In this document: positions 45,870 through 55,504 of the stretch, piece by piece
How positions within the stretch are numbered: position 1 is the stretch's first letter
How the letters are laid out: the number at the start of each line of letters is the position of its first letter
Origin: Caldicellulosiruptor owensensis OL
GTDB lineage: Bacteria; Bacillota; Thermoanaerobacteria; Caldicellulosiruptorales; Caldicellulosiruptoraceae
Assembly (NCBI RefSeq): GCF_000166335.1
Contig: NC_014657.1
Span: 1,594,501-1,658,500, forward strand
DNA length: 64,000 nucleotides
Direction of reading: 5' to 3'
Position numbers and translations under genes: made by a program
The notes under the pieces: generated by a model
Seen by the model: the letters and a program-made list of their open reading frames with translations, nothing else
What the model was told of the DNA's origin: nothing
The model's database searches: none

Positions 45870-45912
45870 TATTTGTATAAAATGCTCGCTTAAGAGGAAA
45901 GGAAAGAAAAAA

Positions 45913-46785
45913 TTGAAATTGAAAAAAGTAGCATACATAATCTTTCTAATTGCTTTGGGATTATCTTCTTTTATAATATCCATATATCTGAGCAAAAACT
46001 TTTTTTCAGCTATAATTTTAAAACAAAACTATGCTTATCTTCAAGAACAAAGGCTAAAGACCATTGAAAAGCCAAGAACTTCTCACAGGCCAAAATCGGT
46101 CAAAAATATTTCTGATTCTCAAAGCAAAGATGTACAATCCAGGAAACAAGGAAAAAACGAAAAAGTTATTTATCTTACTATTGATGATGGACCTTCACCC
46201 GCTACTCCTTTAATCCTTGACATTTTAGAAAAAGAAAAAGTTAAAGCCACATTTTTTGTTGTAGGTGTAAATTGTATAAAATACTCACAATGTTTAAAGA
46301 AAATCTATCAGAAAGGCCACTTGATAGGAAATCATTCATATTCTCATAACTACAAAAATATATATAAAGATTTTAATCATTTTGTTGAAGACTTCAAAAA
46401 GGCACAAGATACAATATATAAAATTACAGGAATAAAACCTAAATATTACAGATTCCCCGGTGGATCATTAAATAGAGTTTCAACTCAAATAAAAAAATTC
46501 CTTGACACAAACGAAATTGTTTATATCGACTGGAATGCAATTACTGGAGACTCAAACAAAAATCATGAAAAGCTTTCTGCCAGTCAAATATTAAAAATTA
46601 CAATCTACACAGCTCACAAAAGAAATGAAGTTGTTCTACTGATGCATGACAGCTTATCTAAGAAGAACGTCATTGAAGCTCTGCCAGGCATAATTAGAAC
46701 TTTTAAAAAACAGGGCTATAAATTTGAAACAGTTGATAAAATGCAAAGACCACTCCAATTTAAAATAAAAGCCGCATCACACTGA
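45913..46785 (+). CDS. Polysaccharide deacetylase (peptidoglycan deacetylase type)
   Basis: A 290-residue carbohydrate esterase family 4 protein from a TTG at 45913, 6 bases behind AGGAAAGGAAAG. One N-terminal membrane segment (about residues 6-25) and the NodB domain (about 90-280). The metal site is IDDGPSPATP and HSYSH, and the active-site arginine is in RFPGGS. Such enzymes remove acetyl groups from MurNAc or GlcNAc in peptidoglycan, altering lysozyme resistance or allowing delta-lactam formation in cortex. Divergent from ctsR and closed by a hairpin containing its stop codon. Confidence 0.88.
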   Translation: MKLKKVAYIIFLIALGLSSFIISIYLSKNFFSAIILKQNYAYLQEQRLKTIEKPRTSHRPKSVKNISDSQSKDVQSRKQGKNEKVIYLTIDDGPSPATPLILDILEKEKVKATFFVVGVNCIKYSQCLKKIYQKGHLIGNHSYSHNYKNIYKDFNHFVEDFKKAQDTIYKITGIKPKYYRFPGGSLNRVSTQIKKFLDTNEIVYIDWNAITGDSNKNHEKLSASQILKITIYTAHKRNEVVLLMHDSLSKKNVIEALPGIIRTFKKQGYKFETVDKMQRPLQFKIKAASH

Positions 46786-46795
46786 TGCGGCTTTT
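46767..46795. terminator. Terminator containing the deacetylase stop codon
   Basis: AAAAGCCGCATCA pairs perfectly with TGATGCGGCTTTT over 13 bp with a 3-base loop. The stop TGA (46783-46785) is part of the stem. Symmetric A/T flanks allow function on both strands, including the zinc-ribbon gene ending at 46827. Confidence 0.88.
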
Positions 46796-46826
46796 AACTT
46801 CCCCATTTTATTTAAATCTGCAGTGG

Positions 46827-47123
46827 TTATCTTGCTGCCTTTATCTTGGAGAAACAATCACTGCAGTATATGGGTCTGTCATTTCTGGGTCTGAACGGAA
46901 CCTTTGTTTCCTTGCCACACGCGCTGCACACTGCATCGTAAAGTTCACGTCTTTGAGTTTGTCTGCCTTCTCTTTTTTGCATAGCCTTTCTCTGGTCTCT
47001 GCACTCTTTGCATCTTGTTGGTTCGTTCTTGAACCCCTTCTGCGCGTAAAATTCCTGTTCACCTGCTGTGAACACAAACTCTCTTCCGCAATCCTTGCAA
47101 ACCAAAACCTTGTCTTGATACAT
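46827..47123 (-). CDS. Zinc-ribbon protein (probable zinc-ribbon/CxxC_CXXC_SSSS type)
   Basis: A 98-residue basic protein with four metal-ligand pairs: CKDCG near residue 9, CKECRD near 38, CSACG near 66 and YCSDCF near 86, giving two zinc ribbons joined by a charged linker. Such proteins are widespread in Firmicutes with no assigned role; binding of nucleic acid or ribosome is plausible given its charge. The ATG has GAGGGG upstream. A clean promoter and a hairpin leader precede it. Confidence 0.8.
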   Translation of the reverse strand: MYQDKVLVCKDCGREFVFTAGEQEFYAQKGFKNEPTRCKECRDQRKAMQKREGRQTQRRELYDAVCSACGKETKVPFRPRNDRPIYCSDCFSKIKAAR

Positions 47124-47161
47124 TCTAAAATTCCCCTCACTTCATGGATTTAGATTTTTCT

Positions 47162-47196
47162 GACGCCCATTGTTCCTTTGCCGAACAACCAACGTC
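47162..47196 (-). promoter_or_regulatory. Hairpin in the 5' leader of the zinc-ribbon gene
   Basis: On the minus strand GACG-TTGG-TTGTTC...GAACAA-TGGG-CGTC forms a two-part stem (4 and 6 bp) with a symmetric internal loop of purine/T bases. It begins about 7 bases after the -10 box, near the expected transcript start. Its plus-strand reading is followed by TTTTT, so a plus-strand terminator is the alternative reading. Confidence 0.4.
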
Positions 47197-47202
47197 TTTT
47201 TA

Positions 47203-47231
47203 ATTATAACCCCTTTTTAGCATTTTGTAAA
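47203..47231 (-). promoter_or_regulatory. Predicted SigA promoter of the zinc-ribbon gene
   Basis: TTTACA (47226-47231) and TATAAT (47203-47208), spacer 17, minus strand. Confidence 0.75.
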
Positions 47232-47250
47232 TAGCAAATTAAAAATTTTT

Positions 47251-49335
47251 TTACTCCTCTTCTTCCTCCTGCATTGAAGCCTTAGCTGCCTCTATTACCT
47301 TTTGGGCAATATGACTCGGCACCTCTTCATACCTTGCAAACTCCATGGAAAAATATCCTCTTCCCTGTGTCATGGACCTGAGGTCTGTTGCGTATTTGAA
47401 CATCTCTGCAAGAGGAACCTCTGCCAAAATCTCTTCTAAGTGATTGTCAAGCGGCTGCATACCCAGAACTCTTCCTCTTCGCCTGTTCAAATCCCCCATA
47501 ATATCACCTGTGTAGTTTTGTGGAACTACAACCTTCACGCTCATGATAGGCTCTAAAAGCACCGGGTTTGCCTGCGCAAGACCCTTTTTGAAGGCCAAAG
47601 ATGTTGCAACTTTGAACGCAAGCTCTGATGAGTCAACCGGATGGTATGACCCATCAACTAAAGTAGCTTTTAAATTCATAACAGGATAGCCTGCAAGTAC
47701 ACCCTTTTTAATACACTCTCTCAGTCCCTTTTCAACAGCAGGAATGTACTGTTTTGGAACAGCACCGCCAAATATTTTCTCTTCAAAAACTAAGTCTTCT
47801 TGCGGGCTTGGTTCAAATTCAATAAAAACATGCCCGTACTGTCCATGCCCACCTGTTTGTTTTTTGTATTTTCCTTCGCTTTTTACCTTTTTTCTGATAG
47901 TTTCTCGATAAGGAACTTTTGGGTCAGACAAGACAACCGAGACACCAAACTTGTTTTTAAGTTTGCTGACGATCACATCTATGTGCATTTCACCAATACC
48001 ATAGATGACGTTTTGACCAGTTTCATTGTTCTTTTCTATCCTGAAAGTAAGGTCCTCTTCCATAAGCCTGTGAAGACCGTTTGAAATCTTTTCCTCATCG
48101 CCTTTTGTCTTTGGCTCAATTGCAAGCATAAGCCAGGGACGCGGAAAATCAATCTCTTCAAGCTTGACAGGTCTTGACTGCTCGCACAGGGTTGAGTTTG
48201 TCAGAGTAGATTGAAGCTTTGTCACAACACCAATATCACCTGCAACAAGCTCAGATACAGGAATCTGCTTTTTGCCCCTTATAACAAACACCTGGGAAAT
48301 CTTTTCTGGCTTTTCAGACATGATATTAAGTAATGTCATCTCCGGCTTTAGAACACCGCTTACTACTTTCAGATATGAAATCCTGCCAACAAACGGGTCA
48401 GCAACTGTTTTGAACACAAAAGCACAGACAGGTTGATTCTTGTCTACTTTTATATTCAATTCACTTCCATTTTTTGTGTCTTTTGCTTTATACTGCTTTA
48501 CATCAGCTGCTGGTAAGAGTTTACAGATGCTATCCAAAAGTTCTCTTATCCCAAGGTTCTTAGCAGCACAGCCACACAGTATTGGAAAGACTGACCTTTG
48601 TTTTATTCCTTCGCTAAGCCCCCTGTAGATCTCATCCTCAGAAATTTCATCTCCTGAAAAATACTTTTCCATAAGATTTTCATCATTTTCCACTGAATCT
48701 TCTATTAAAGTATTTCTTATCTTCTCAATTTTATCACTCAACCCGCTCGGAATTTCTATTTCCTTAGCGGTGTTATCTTCATACCTGTAAGCTTTTTTTG
48801 AAATCACATCAACAAACCCAATAAACTTTCCATTTTCCATTATTGGATACTGAATCGGGATTGCTTTTGGTGTTAAAACCTGATTAATTTTATCTACTAC
48901 CTTTTCAAAATTGGCATTTTCCTCATCCATCTTGTTGACAAATATGAGCACTGGAAGTCCATGCTTTTGAGCAAGCTCCCATGCCTTTTCAGTACCAACC
49001 TGCACACCTGTCTTTGCCCCAATTACCAACACTGCAGAGTCAGCTACATGCAGCGCTTCATATACTTCTCCAACAAAGTCAAAGTATCCCGGCGTGTCAA
49101 GAATGTTTATCTTGCAGTCCCGCCACTCAAGAGGCTCTACTGTCATTGAAATTGAAATTCGCCTTTTTATCTCTTCAGGGTCAAAGTCTGAGGTGGTTGT
49201 ACCATCTTCTATCCTTCCCATCCTGTCAATACACTTTGCAGCAAATAACATACTTTCTGTGAGGATTGTTTTTCCGTCCCCCCCATGACCAAGTAAAACC
49301 ACATTTTTTATATACTGCGGCGCATAGTCTTTCAT
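47251..49335 (-). CDS. EF-G-like GTPase (FusA2 type)
   Basis: A 694-residue translational GTPase with all five EF-G domains. G1 is GHGGDGKT, G3 is DTPGYFDF and G4 is NKMDEEN. The effector region DGTTTSDFDPEEIKRRISIS and the glycine-to-aspartate change in the P-loop (GHGGDGKT rather than AHIDAGKT) set it apart from the main EF-G and place it in the EF-G2/elongation factor G-like group. Role is unclear: some members bind ribosomes without translocating well, others are linked to recycling or stress. No ribosomal gene is adjacent. The ATG has AAGGGGG upstream. Confidence 0.9.
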   Translation of the reverse strand: MKDYAPQYIKNVVLLGHGGDGKTILTESMLFAAKCIDRMGRIEDGTTTSDFDPEEIKRRISISMTVEPLEWRDCKINILDTPGYFDFVGEVYEALHVADSAVLVIGAKTGVQVGTEKAWELAQKHGLPVLIFVNKMDEENANFEKVVDKINQVLTPKAIPIQYPIMENGKFIGFVDVISKKAYRYEDNTAKEIEIPSGLSDKIEKIRNTLIEDSVENDENLMEKYFSGDEISEDEIYRGLSEGIKQRSVFPILCGCAAKNLGIRELLDSICKLLPAADVKQYKAKDTKNGSELNIKVDKNQPVCAFVFKTVADPFVGRISYLKVVSGVLKPEMTLLNIMSEKPEKISQVFVIRGKKQIPVSELVAGDIGVVTKLQSTLTNSTLCEQSRPVKLEEIDFPRPWLMLAIEPKTKGDEEKISNGLHRLMEEDLTFRIEKNNETGQNVIYGIGEMHIDVIVSKLKNKFGVSVVLSDPKVPYRETIRKKVKSEGKYKKQTGGHGQYGHVFIEFEPSPQEDLVFEEKIFGGAVPKQYIPAVEKGLRECIKKGVLAGYPVMNLKATLVDGSYHPVDSSELAFKVATSLAFKKGLAQANPVLLEPIMSVKVVVPQNYTGDIMGDLNRRRGRVLGMQPLDNHLEEILAEVPLAEMFKYATDLRSMTQGRGYFSMEFARYEEVPSHIAQKVIEAAKASMQEEEEE

Positions 49336-49498
49336 ACAGGCATTCCCCCTTGTAACTAAAAATTTAATCTGTGTATGATAAATAAGATATTCTACAATAA
49401 TATCAAAAATCCTTTTACTATATCCTCAATCCTTTTAGAAAATTTAAAAATGCAACCCGAGTAAAAAGCAAAAATTTGTAAAATGCTTATAAATTTTA

Positions 49499-49528
49499 TT
49501 GACTTATAAAAAAAAATTGCTGTAAAAT
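49499..49528 (+). promoter_or_regulatory. Predicted SigA promoter of the HD-GYP gene
   Basis: TTGACT (49499-49504) and TAAAAT (49523-49528), spacer 18, plus strand, about 60 bases before the start codon. The rest of the 252-base gap between the divergent genes is AT-rich with nothing else recognised. Confidence 0.65.
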
Positions 49529-49587
49529 TTTATTATAAAAAATCTTTCCTAATATTTATCCTAAAAATAAAGGAGTTTTATGACAAC

Positions 49588-50640
49588 ATGAAAAAAGTGA
49601 CAATTGATCAACTCGAAGAAGGTATGAAACTTGCGCGGGACGTATTTACTGAAAGTGGAAAGCTTTTGCTTCCGGAAGGATTTATCATCAAACCTTCATT
49701 TATTCAAAAGCTAAAAGAACACAATATCGATAGCGTATACGTAGAAGATGAAAAGGCAGAAAGTTATGTAAAAGAAGAAGTCATATACCACGAAACCTTT
49801 GTTGCCATTCAAGACCTGATGCTATCTGCAAAAACTGGAGAAGTTGTCGATATATTTGTTGCTAAAGAAATTGTAAATGACGTCGTAGCACAAATAATTG
49901 AAGAAGAGGATATATTTTTAAAAATTGTCGGATTTAGAGATGTTGATAATTATACATATTTTCACTCTGTAGATGTAAGTATTTTTGCCGCTATAATTGG
50001 AAAACTTTTGGGACTTGATAGGAAACAAATAGAAGATCTGGCTTTAGCCGCACTCTTGCATGATTTTGGCAAAATGAAAATTCCCCATGAAATATTAAAT
50101 AAACCTGCAAAACTTACCGATGAAGAGTTTGAAGAAATGAAAAGACATACAATATATGGATACCAAATTGTAAAAAATATGGATGATATTTCTGAACAAA
50201 TAGCAGAGGTAGTACTCTTGCACCACGAAAGACTTGACGGATCTGGTTATCCTCTTAAACTGAAAGGCGAAAAAATCCCTTTGTTTGCAAAAATTGTTGC
50301 AGTTGCAGATGTTTATGATGCTCTCACAGCAGATAGAGTTTATAAAAAGAAAATAGTTCCAACAAAAGCAGCAGATTATTTAACAAAGTATGCAGGTGTT
50401 CATTTTGACAAAGATATTGTTCAAAAATTTTTGAAGATGGTGGTAAAATATCCGGTGGGTTGCTTTGTTGTTCTAAATACAGGCGAAATTGCAATTGTGT
50501 ATGAAGAAAATCCTTTTAACAAAACAAGACCTATCGTGAAAGTTGTTGCAAGAAAAGAAGGTCCACCTGTACTTAAACCTTATTTTGTGGACCTTGCTCA
50601 AGATAATAAAAGAGAAATTATTGATGTGATTAATTACTAA
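49588..50640 (+). CDS. HD-GYP domain protein, probable c-di-GMP phosphodiesterase
   Basis: A 350-residue cytosolic protein: an N-terminal segment (about 1-90; VTIDQLEEGMKLARDVF) common in HD-GYP proteins, an HD-GYP domain (about 115-290) and a small C-terminal domain. Metal and substrate motifs are complete: FHSVDV, LLHDFGKMKIP, KRHTIYGY, LLHHERLDGSGYP and ADVYDALTADR. HD-GYP enzymes cut c-di-GMP to pGpG or GMP. It has no sensor or receiver domain of known type. AAAGGAG lies 12 bases upstream, better placed for a three-codon frame (49580-49591) overlapping the start. Confidence 0.88.
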   Translation: MKKVTIDQLEEGMKLARDVFTESGKLLLPEGFIIKPSFIQKLKEHNIDSVYVEDEKAESYVKEEVIYHETFVAIQDLMLSAKTGEVVDIFVAKEIVNDVVAQIIEEEDIFLKIVGFRDVDNYTYFHSVDVSIFAAIIGKLLGLDRKQIEDLALAALLHDFGKMKIPHEILNKPAKLTDEEFEEMKRHTIYGYQIVKNMDDISEQIAEVVLLHHERLDGSGYPLKLKGEKIPLFAKIVAVADVYDALTADRVYKKKIVPTKAADYLTKYAGVHFDKDIVQKFLKMVVKYPVGCFVVLNTGEIAIVYEENPFNKTRPIVKVVARKEGPPVLKPYFVDLAQDNKREIIDVINY

Positions 50641-51647
50641 CTCTTTTTGCTTACAAGACTTATATAAGGAACAGCATTTTCGCGGTAAGACGACACTATT
50701 CCTTTTTGTAGTTTAAAGTATCCGCAGGATGCAATCATAGCTGCGTTGTCAGTACAGTAATTAAAATCTGGCACAAAAAATTCTATACTGTGCTCGGCAC
50801 ATTTTTTACAAAATTCATCACGCAGCCTTGTGTTTGCTGCAACACCACCGGCAACTGCTATTTTCTTTATGTTAGTCTCAAGCGAAAGATTGATTGTCTT
50901 TTCTACAAGAATGTTTACTACTGTTTTTTGGAAAGATGCAGCAACATCCTCCACTTTAAATTCCTCGCCTTTCTGCCAAAGTCCATGAACATGGTTTATA
51001 ACAGCAGATTTCAATCCGCTAAAACTAAAATTGTATCCCTCAACATCAGCAATAGGATATTTGTATTTATCTTCATCGCCCAGCTTTGCAATCTTGTTTA
51101 TGGCAGGTCCACCAGGATAGCCAAGCCCTAAGTATCTTGCAATCTTGTCAAAAGCCTCGCCTGCTGCGTCGTCCCTTGTTTTTCCGACCACCTCATATTC
51201 TTCAAAATCTTTTAAAACAATTAAATTTGTATGCCCTCCAGAGACAACCAGAACAATCAGCGGTGGCATAAGCTGAGGGTATGTTATAAAATTGGCATAA
51301 ATGTGCCCTTCAATGTGATTCACAGCAACAAATGGAAGCTTTTTAGAAAAGCTTAATGCCTTTGCAAACGAAAGCCCAACAAGAAGCGAACCTACAAGCC
51401 CAGGTCCGTACGTTGCAGCAACACCCTCTATATCGTCTACTGTTAAACCCGCCTGCTTGAACGCCATGTCAACAACGTATGAAATCTTTTCAACATGTTT
51501 GCGAGAAGCTATCTCCGGTACAACACCACCAAACTGGTGATGAATATCAATCTGAGAGTATATTACATTTGAAAGTACTTTTCTTCCATTCTCTACGATT
51601 GCAGCAGAGGTTTCATCGCATGATGTTTCAATTCCAAGTACAAGCAT
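50637..51647 (-). CDS. tsaD: tRNA N6-threonylcarbamoyladenosine transferase TsaD
   Basis: A 336-residue ASKHA-fold protein (Kae1/YgjD) that transfers the threonylcarbamoyl group to A37 of tRNAs reading ANN codons, with TsaB, TsaE and TsaC. GIETSCDETSAAIVE starts the fold, HIEGH and the later VSGGHTNLIV supply iron-site and nucleotide residues, and AGGVAANTRLR is near residue 267. It ends 4 bases into the convergent HD-GYP gene. Normal length. Confidence 0.97.
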   Translation of the reverse strand: MLVLGIETSCDETSAAIVENGRKVLSNVIYSQIDIHHQFGGVVPEIASRKHVEKISYVVDMAFKQAGLTVDDIEGVAATYGPGLVGSLLVGLSFAKALSFSKKLPFVAVNHIEGHIYANFITYPQLMPPLIVLVVSGGHTNLIVLKDFEEYEVVGKTRDDAAGEAFDKIARYLGLGYPGGPAINKIAKLGDEDKYKYPIADVEGYNFSFSGLKSAVINHVHGLWQKGEEFKVEDVAASFQKTVVNILVEKTINLSLETNIKKIAVAGGVAANTRLRDEFCKKCAEHSIEFFVPDFNYCTDNAAMIASCGYFKLQKGIVSSYRENAVPYISLVSKKS

Positions 51648-51735
51648 TTTTAATTATCAGCTCCTTATTCAAATTTTAGCACCTTTTATTATACCAAACT
51701 CTCATAGATTTTTATTTTTTTCTAACACACATTTT

Positions 51736-51744
51736 TGATATAAT
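51736..51744 (+). promoter_or_regulatory. Extended -10 promoter element of uppP
   Basis: TGATATAAT, a consensus extended -10, about 37 bases before the TTG start of uppP. The -35 region is T-rich and poor, as often seen with this promoter type. Confidence 0.6.
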
Positions 51745-51780
51745 AGATTAGTCTAAAATTTAATAGGGGAGGTCATAAGT

Positions 51781-52578
51781 TTGACAGTATTTCAGGCAAT
51801 CTTTTTAGGAATACTGCAAGGTCTTGGAGAATTCTTGCCAATTTCAAGCTCTGCACACTTGATAATCTTTCCATGGTTTTTTGGCTGGAAAGAGCACTCT
51901 CTTGTATTTGATGTTGCTCTTCATCTTGGAACACTCTTAGCGGTACTTGTATACTTTTGGAAGGATTACTTTGATATTGTAGTGCAAGGAATCTCAAAAC
52001 CAAAATCTGAAAAAGGAAAATTGCTCTGGTTCATTATAGTTGCAACAATTCCCGGTGCACTTTTTGGCTACTTTTTAGAAGATACTGTAGAGTATGTTTT
52101 TAGAAAACAATATCTTTTTATTGCAATTGTACTTGCAGTGTTCGGCTTTATATTATATTATGTGGATGCAATTGCTAAAAATAAAATAGAGCTTTCAAAA
52201 ATGAATGTGTATCATGCAGTTTTAATTGGTATCTCGCAAGCACTTGCTCTTTTTCCAGGTATTTCTCGGTCTGGCATAACAATGACAACTGGACTTTTAC
52301 TTGGTCTTAAAAAAGAAGCTGCAGCTAAATTTTCGTTCTTGATGTCAGCACCTATTATACTTGGTGCCGGAGTTGTGTCGCTTTTAAAAAACATAAATCA
52401 TGTGACTGCTGAGTTTTCAAACTTTGCAATTGGCTTTTTTACATCGGCAACAGTAGGTTTTCTGGCAATTCATTTTTTGCTTGGTATTGTCAAAAAAAGC
52501 GGTTTTAAAATTTTTGCATATTACAGATTTTTCTTGGCTGCAGTCATTTTAGCCTTCTATCTTTCGAAAGTATTGTAG
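51781..52578 (+). CDS. uppP: Undecaprenyl-diphosphatase UppP (BacA family)
   Basis: A 265-residue integral membrane enzyme with about seven segments, which dephosphorylates undecaprenyl diphosphate to recycle the lipid carrier. The signature motifs [14 protein letters not shown] (about 15-28) and [11 protein letters not shown] (about 158-168) are both present. The start is TTG at 51781 behind GGGGAGGT with 7-base spacing. Its last 35 bases overlap the 3' end of the convergent YkvI-like gene. Confidence 0.96.
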   Translation: MTVFQAIFLGILQGLGEFLPISSSAHLIIFPWFFGWKEHSLVFDVALHLGTLLAVLVYFWKDYFDIVVQGISKPKSEKGKLLWFIIVATIPGALFGYFLEDTVEYVFRKQYLFIAIVLAVFGFILYYVDAIAKNKIELSKMNVYHAVLIGISQALALFPGISRSGITMTTGLLLGLKKEAAAKFSFLMSAPIILGAGVVSLLKNINHVTAEFSNFAIGFFTSATVGFLAIHFLLGIVKKSGFKIFAYYRFFLAAVILAFYLSKVL

Positions 52579-53524
52579 ATAAAATTAACATTACAATAAT
52601 GCTAAGACCTATATATCCCATGAGAGAGTATAATTTTCTCAACAATACCTGAAACTGATTAAAACCTAAGAGAAGCGAAATAGTGATAACAACAAACTCA
52701 GCTTTTGAGTTTTTGATAGAATAGCAAAGTCCCATGTAATTTGCAAGAACTGTTGTAAGTATTTCTAAAAATGTACATGCAACAAGAATAGACTGCAAAA
52801 ATATACTCTTTTCAGCTTTCAAAAGAGGCATCTGAGAAGTTTGAACGTTATTTTTTGAGAGCAATAGAGTATTTATAATGCTCAAAAGCAAAAAAATTAG
52901 TATTGATGATATTACTATTGATAATTTTATCTCCTCTTTATGAAATCTTTCCTTTAGCCTATTTACTACAGGAAATGCTAACAATGAATTGTAAGCAGAG
53001 TAAAGTAGAGGAGAAATAATATGTTGAAAAATATTTTTTGGTAAAGTATACTTTAAACTTTCAATTTGAAAGACTATCTCATTTTTATACACAGATTTTA
53101 GAAAAACAAAACCAACTGTTATAATTAAAATACTAACAACCACCTTATTTATATTTACAACTGCCAACAGACCATGCTTGAAAATCGCAATGCTCAACAC
53201 AAAACAAAGCAGAGTAAAAACATACCTGCTTACTCCCAAAAATTCTTCTCCAAGCTGACCAAATGCAGAAAACATAACTATTAGCGTGATTATAGAAAAG
53301 AGCAAGATGTAAGCCCTAAATATCTTTAAAATCACTCTACTTTTAACCTTAATATCCAAAAGGTAAAGTAAAATGAGAAGTATCAAAATAGAAGAAAAAC
53401 TAACATAAAAAATGCTTGTTTCTTTAAACTGAGAGAAAAAATAGAAAATTTCCTGACCTGTGGAAAAACCAGCACCTATTATTGAGCCAAGAACAGTTGA
53501 TACGATTGCAAAAATTTTTCCCAT
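52544..53524 (-). CDS. YkvI-like membrane transporter
   Basis: A 326-residue protein with about ten membrane segments. The N-terminus [21 protein letters not shown] resembles YkvI and, more distantly, the APC-type transporter fold with its unwound GxGxS/T region. Substrate is unknown. I prefer the ATG at 53524 (AGGAG 11 bases upstream); the longer frame at 53560 has no site. It overlaps uppP by 35 bases tail to tail. Confidence 0.75.
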   Translation of the reverse strand: MGKIFAIVSTVLGSIIGAGFSTGQEIFYFFSQFKETSIFYVSFSSILILLILLYLLDIKVKSRVILKIFRAYILLFSIITLIVMFSAFGQLGEEFLGVSRYVFTLLCFVLSIAIFKHGLLAVVNINKVVVSILIITVGFVFLKSVYKNEIVFQIESLKYTLPKNIFQHIISPLLYSAYNSLLAFPVVNRLKERFHKEEIKLSIVISSILIFLLLSIINTLLLSKNNVQTSQMPLLKAEKSIFLQSILVACTFLEILTTVLANYMGLCYSIKNSKAEFVVITISLLLGFNQFQVLLRKLYSLMGYIGLSIIVMLILSTILSKDRRLK

Positions 53525-53618
53525 GCGCGTTGGTTCTCCTAATATCTTTATATATTTCATAACTTATATGATATTTAAATTCAAAACACTATATGAAAGA
53601 GTTCTGGAGGAATTAAAA

Positions 53619-54245
53619 ATGGAATTTATAAAACAAATATTTATTTCAATTGCTGAATATCTCTCTCAATTTGGTCATTTTGGCATATTTATAGGAATGA
53701 CGCTTGAGTCTGCTTGCATTCCAATACCTTCTGAGGTCATCTTGCCACTTGGTGGATACCTTGCATATAAAGGAATTGGAAGTGTGCTTTCCATGACTAT
53801 TGTGGCAACCTTAGGATGTTTGGCTGGTTCTATAATAGCATATGTAGTAGGGTACTTTGGCGGAAGGCCATTTATACTCAAATACGGCAAATACTTTTTT
53901 ATATCAAGGCACGATTTCGAAAGGGCAGAAAAATTCTTTCAAAAAAGAGGAGAAATTACTATATTTATAAGTAGACTTTTGCCTGTAATAAGAACATTCA
54001 TATCACTGCCAGCGGGTATTGCCAAGATGAACTTTATAAAATTTTGCATTTACACTGTTTTGGGTTCATTTCCATGGTGTTTGCTTTTTGTTTATCTTGG
54101 CAAAAAACTTGGCGATAATTGGAAGTCAATAGAAGAGCATTTAAAGGGTTTAGACTATCTTATATTAGCCTTAATAATTGCTGCAATTGTGGGTTATGTT
54201 GTCTATAAAATCTTCAAAGGCAAAAAGTCAGTTGAGGTTGAATAA
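53619..54245 (+). CDS. DedA family membrane protein
   Basis: A 208-residue DedA/SNARE-associated-type protein with about five hydrophobic segments, including re-entrant loops. Signature stretches: ESACIPIPSEVILPLGGYLA (about 30-50), the G-rich YVVGYFGGRPF and SRLLPVIRTFISLPAGIAKM. Members include polyprenyl-phosphate flippases such as UptA, as well as proteins needed for proton-motive force and drug tolerance. The proximity to uppP makes a role in carrier-lipid return plausible. It begins at the ATG at 53619 with GGAGG 8 bases upstream; a longer frame from 53460 has none. Confidence 0.88.
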   Translation: MEFIKQIFISIAEYLSQFGHFGIFIGMTLESACIPIPSEVILPLGGYLAYKGIGSVLSMTIVATLGCLAGSIIAYVVGYFGGRPFILKYGKYFFISRHDFERAEKFFQKRGEITIFISRLLPVIRTFISLPAGIAKMNFIKFCIYTVLGSFPWCLLFVYLGKKLGDNWKSIEEHLKGLDYLILALIIAAIVGYVVYKIFKGKKSVEVE

Positions 54246-54266
54246 ATATAAATGTTGATGTATAAT
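54238..54266 (+). promoter_or_regulatory. Predicted SigA promoter of argD
   Basis: TTGAAT (54238-54243, overlapping the dedA stop codon) and TATAAT (54261-54266), spacer 17, plus strand. Confidence 0.75.
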
Positions 54267-54298
54267 TATTAAAAACTTTTAAGTGAGGAGCCAAAACC

Positions 54299-55504
54299 AT
54301 GAAGTTAGATGAGATAATCTCTTATGATTCACAGTACTATGTCAATGTGTTTGGCAGTCGAATACCACTTGTTTTCGAAAAAGGAGAAGGTTGCATTCTA
54401 TTCGATAGTCAAAACAAAGAATATCTTGATTTTATATCTGGAATTTCTGTATGTAATCTGGGCCACAGCCACCCGAAATTTGTTACTGCTTTAAAAGACC
54501 AGATTGAAAAACTCATACACACATCAAGCCTGTTTTACATTGAACCTCAAGCACTTTTGGCAAAAAAACTTGCTGAAGTTTCTAAATTTGACAAAGTGTT
54601 TTTCTGTAACTCTGGGGCTGAGGCAAACGAGGCTGCAATAAAGCTTGTGAGAAATTATTTTTATAAAAAAGGGCTTTCAAAATATAAAATTATTACACTT
54701 GAAAATTCATTCCATGGAAGAACACTTGCAACAACTGCAGCAACAGGTCAGAAAAAGTATCAAAAGCCTTTTGAGCCAATGCCAGAAGGATTTATAAACA
54801 TTGAGGCAGATATTGAAAAAATAAGAAATGCCATAGATGACAAAACAGCAGCGGTTATGATTGAACTTGTCCAGGCAGAAGGTGGAATAAAGGTGCTTTC
54901 AAAAGAACTTGTACAAAAACTTTTTAATTTTTGTAAAGAACATGGGCTTTTGTTTGTAATTGACGAGGTTCAAACAGGTATTGGAAGATGTGGCAGTCTT
55001 TTTTGTTTCGAGCAATATGATATAACTCCTGATATAATTACTCTTGCAAAAGGGCTTGGAAATGGGGTACCGATTGGAGCTATGCTTTGCAAAAAAGAGG
55101 TTGCTACATTTGAACCTGGTGAGCATGGTTCAACTTTTGGTGGAAATTTGCTTGCAACAAGAGCAGCTCTTGAGGTGTTGAGAATAATTGAAGAAGAAAA
55201 TATAATTGAAAATGTAAACAAAATGGGGAATTATTTAAAGCAAAAGCTTCTTGAACTAAAAGAACAATTTGATTTTATGGTGGATGTTAGAGGTTTGGGC
55301 CTTTTAATAGGTGTTGAATTTTCTTTCCCTGTGAAAGAACTTGTAAAAGAGTTAGCTTTAGCCGGGCTTTTGACAAGCAGCTGCGGAGGCGGAAATGTTA
55401 TAAGATTTGCTCCACCCCTGGTTGTCCAAAAGACTCACATAGATAAAGCCTTGGAAATCTTTAAAGACGTGGTGAAAAGGTATGCTGACATGGGAAGAGC
55501 TTGA
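54299..55504 (+). CDS. argD: Acetylornithine/ornithine-type aminotransferase
   Basis: A 401-residue class III PLP-dependent aminotransferase. [17 protein letters not shown] near the start, [13 protein letters not shown] for cofactor phosphate, [13 protein letters not shown] with the aspartate, and the PLP lysine in [14 protein letters not shown]. It converts N-acetylglutamate semialdehyde to acetylornithine in arginine synthesis and may also serve lysine synthesis. No other arg gene is next to it, so other class III specificities are possible. GAGGAG lies 8 bases before the ATG. Confidence 0.9.
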   Translation: MKLDEIISYDSQYYVNVFGSRIPLVFEKGEGCILFDSQNKEYLDFISGISVCNLGHSHPKFVTALKDQIEKLIHTSSLFYIEPQALLAKKLAEVSKFDKVFFCNSGAEANEAAIKLVRNYFYKKGLSKYKIITLENSFHGRTLATTAATGQKKYQKPFEPMPEGFINIEADIEKIRNAIDDKTAAVMIELVQAEGGIKVLSKELVQKLFNFCKEHGLLFVIDEVQTGIGRCGSLFCFEQYDITPDIITLAKGLGNGVPIGAMLCKKEVATFEPGEHGSTFGGNLLATRAALEVLRIIEEENIIENVNKMGNYLKQKLLELKEQFDFMVDVRGLGLLIGVEFSFPVKELVKELALAGLLTSSCGGGNVIRFAPPLVVQKTHIDKALEIFKDVVKRYADMGRA

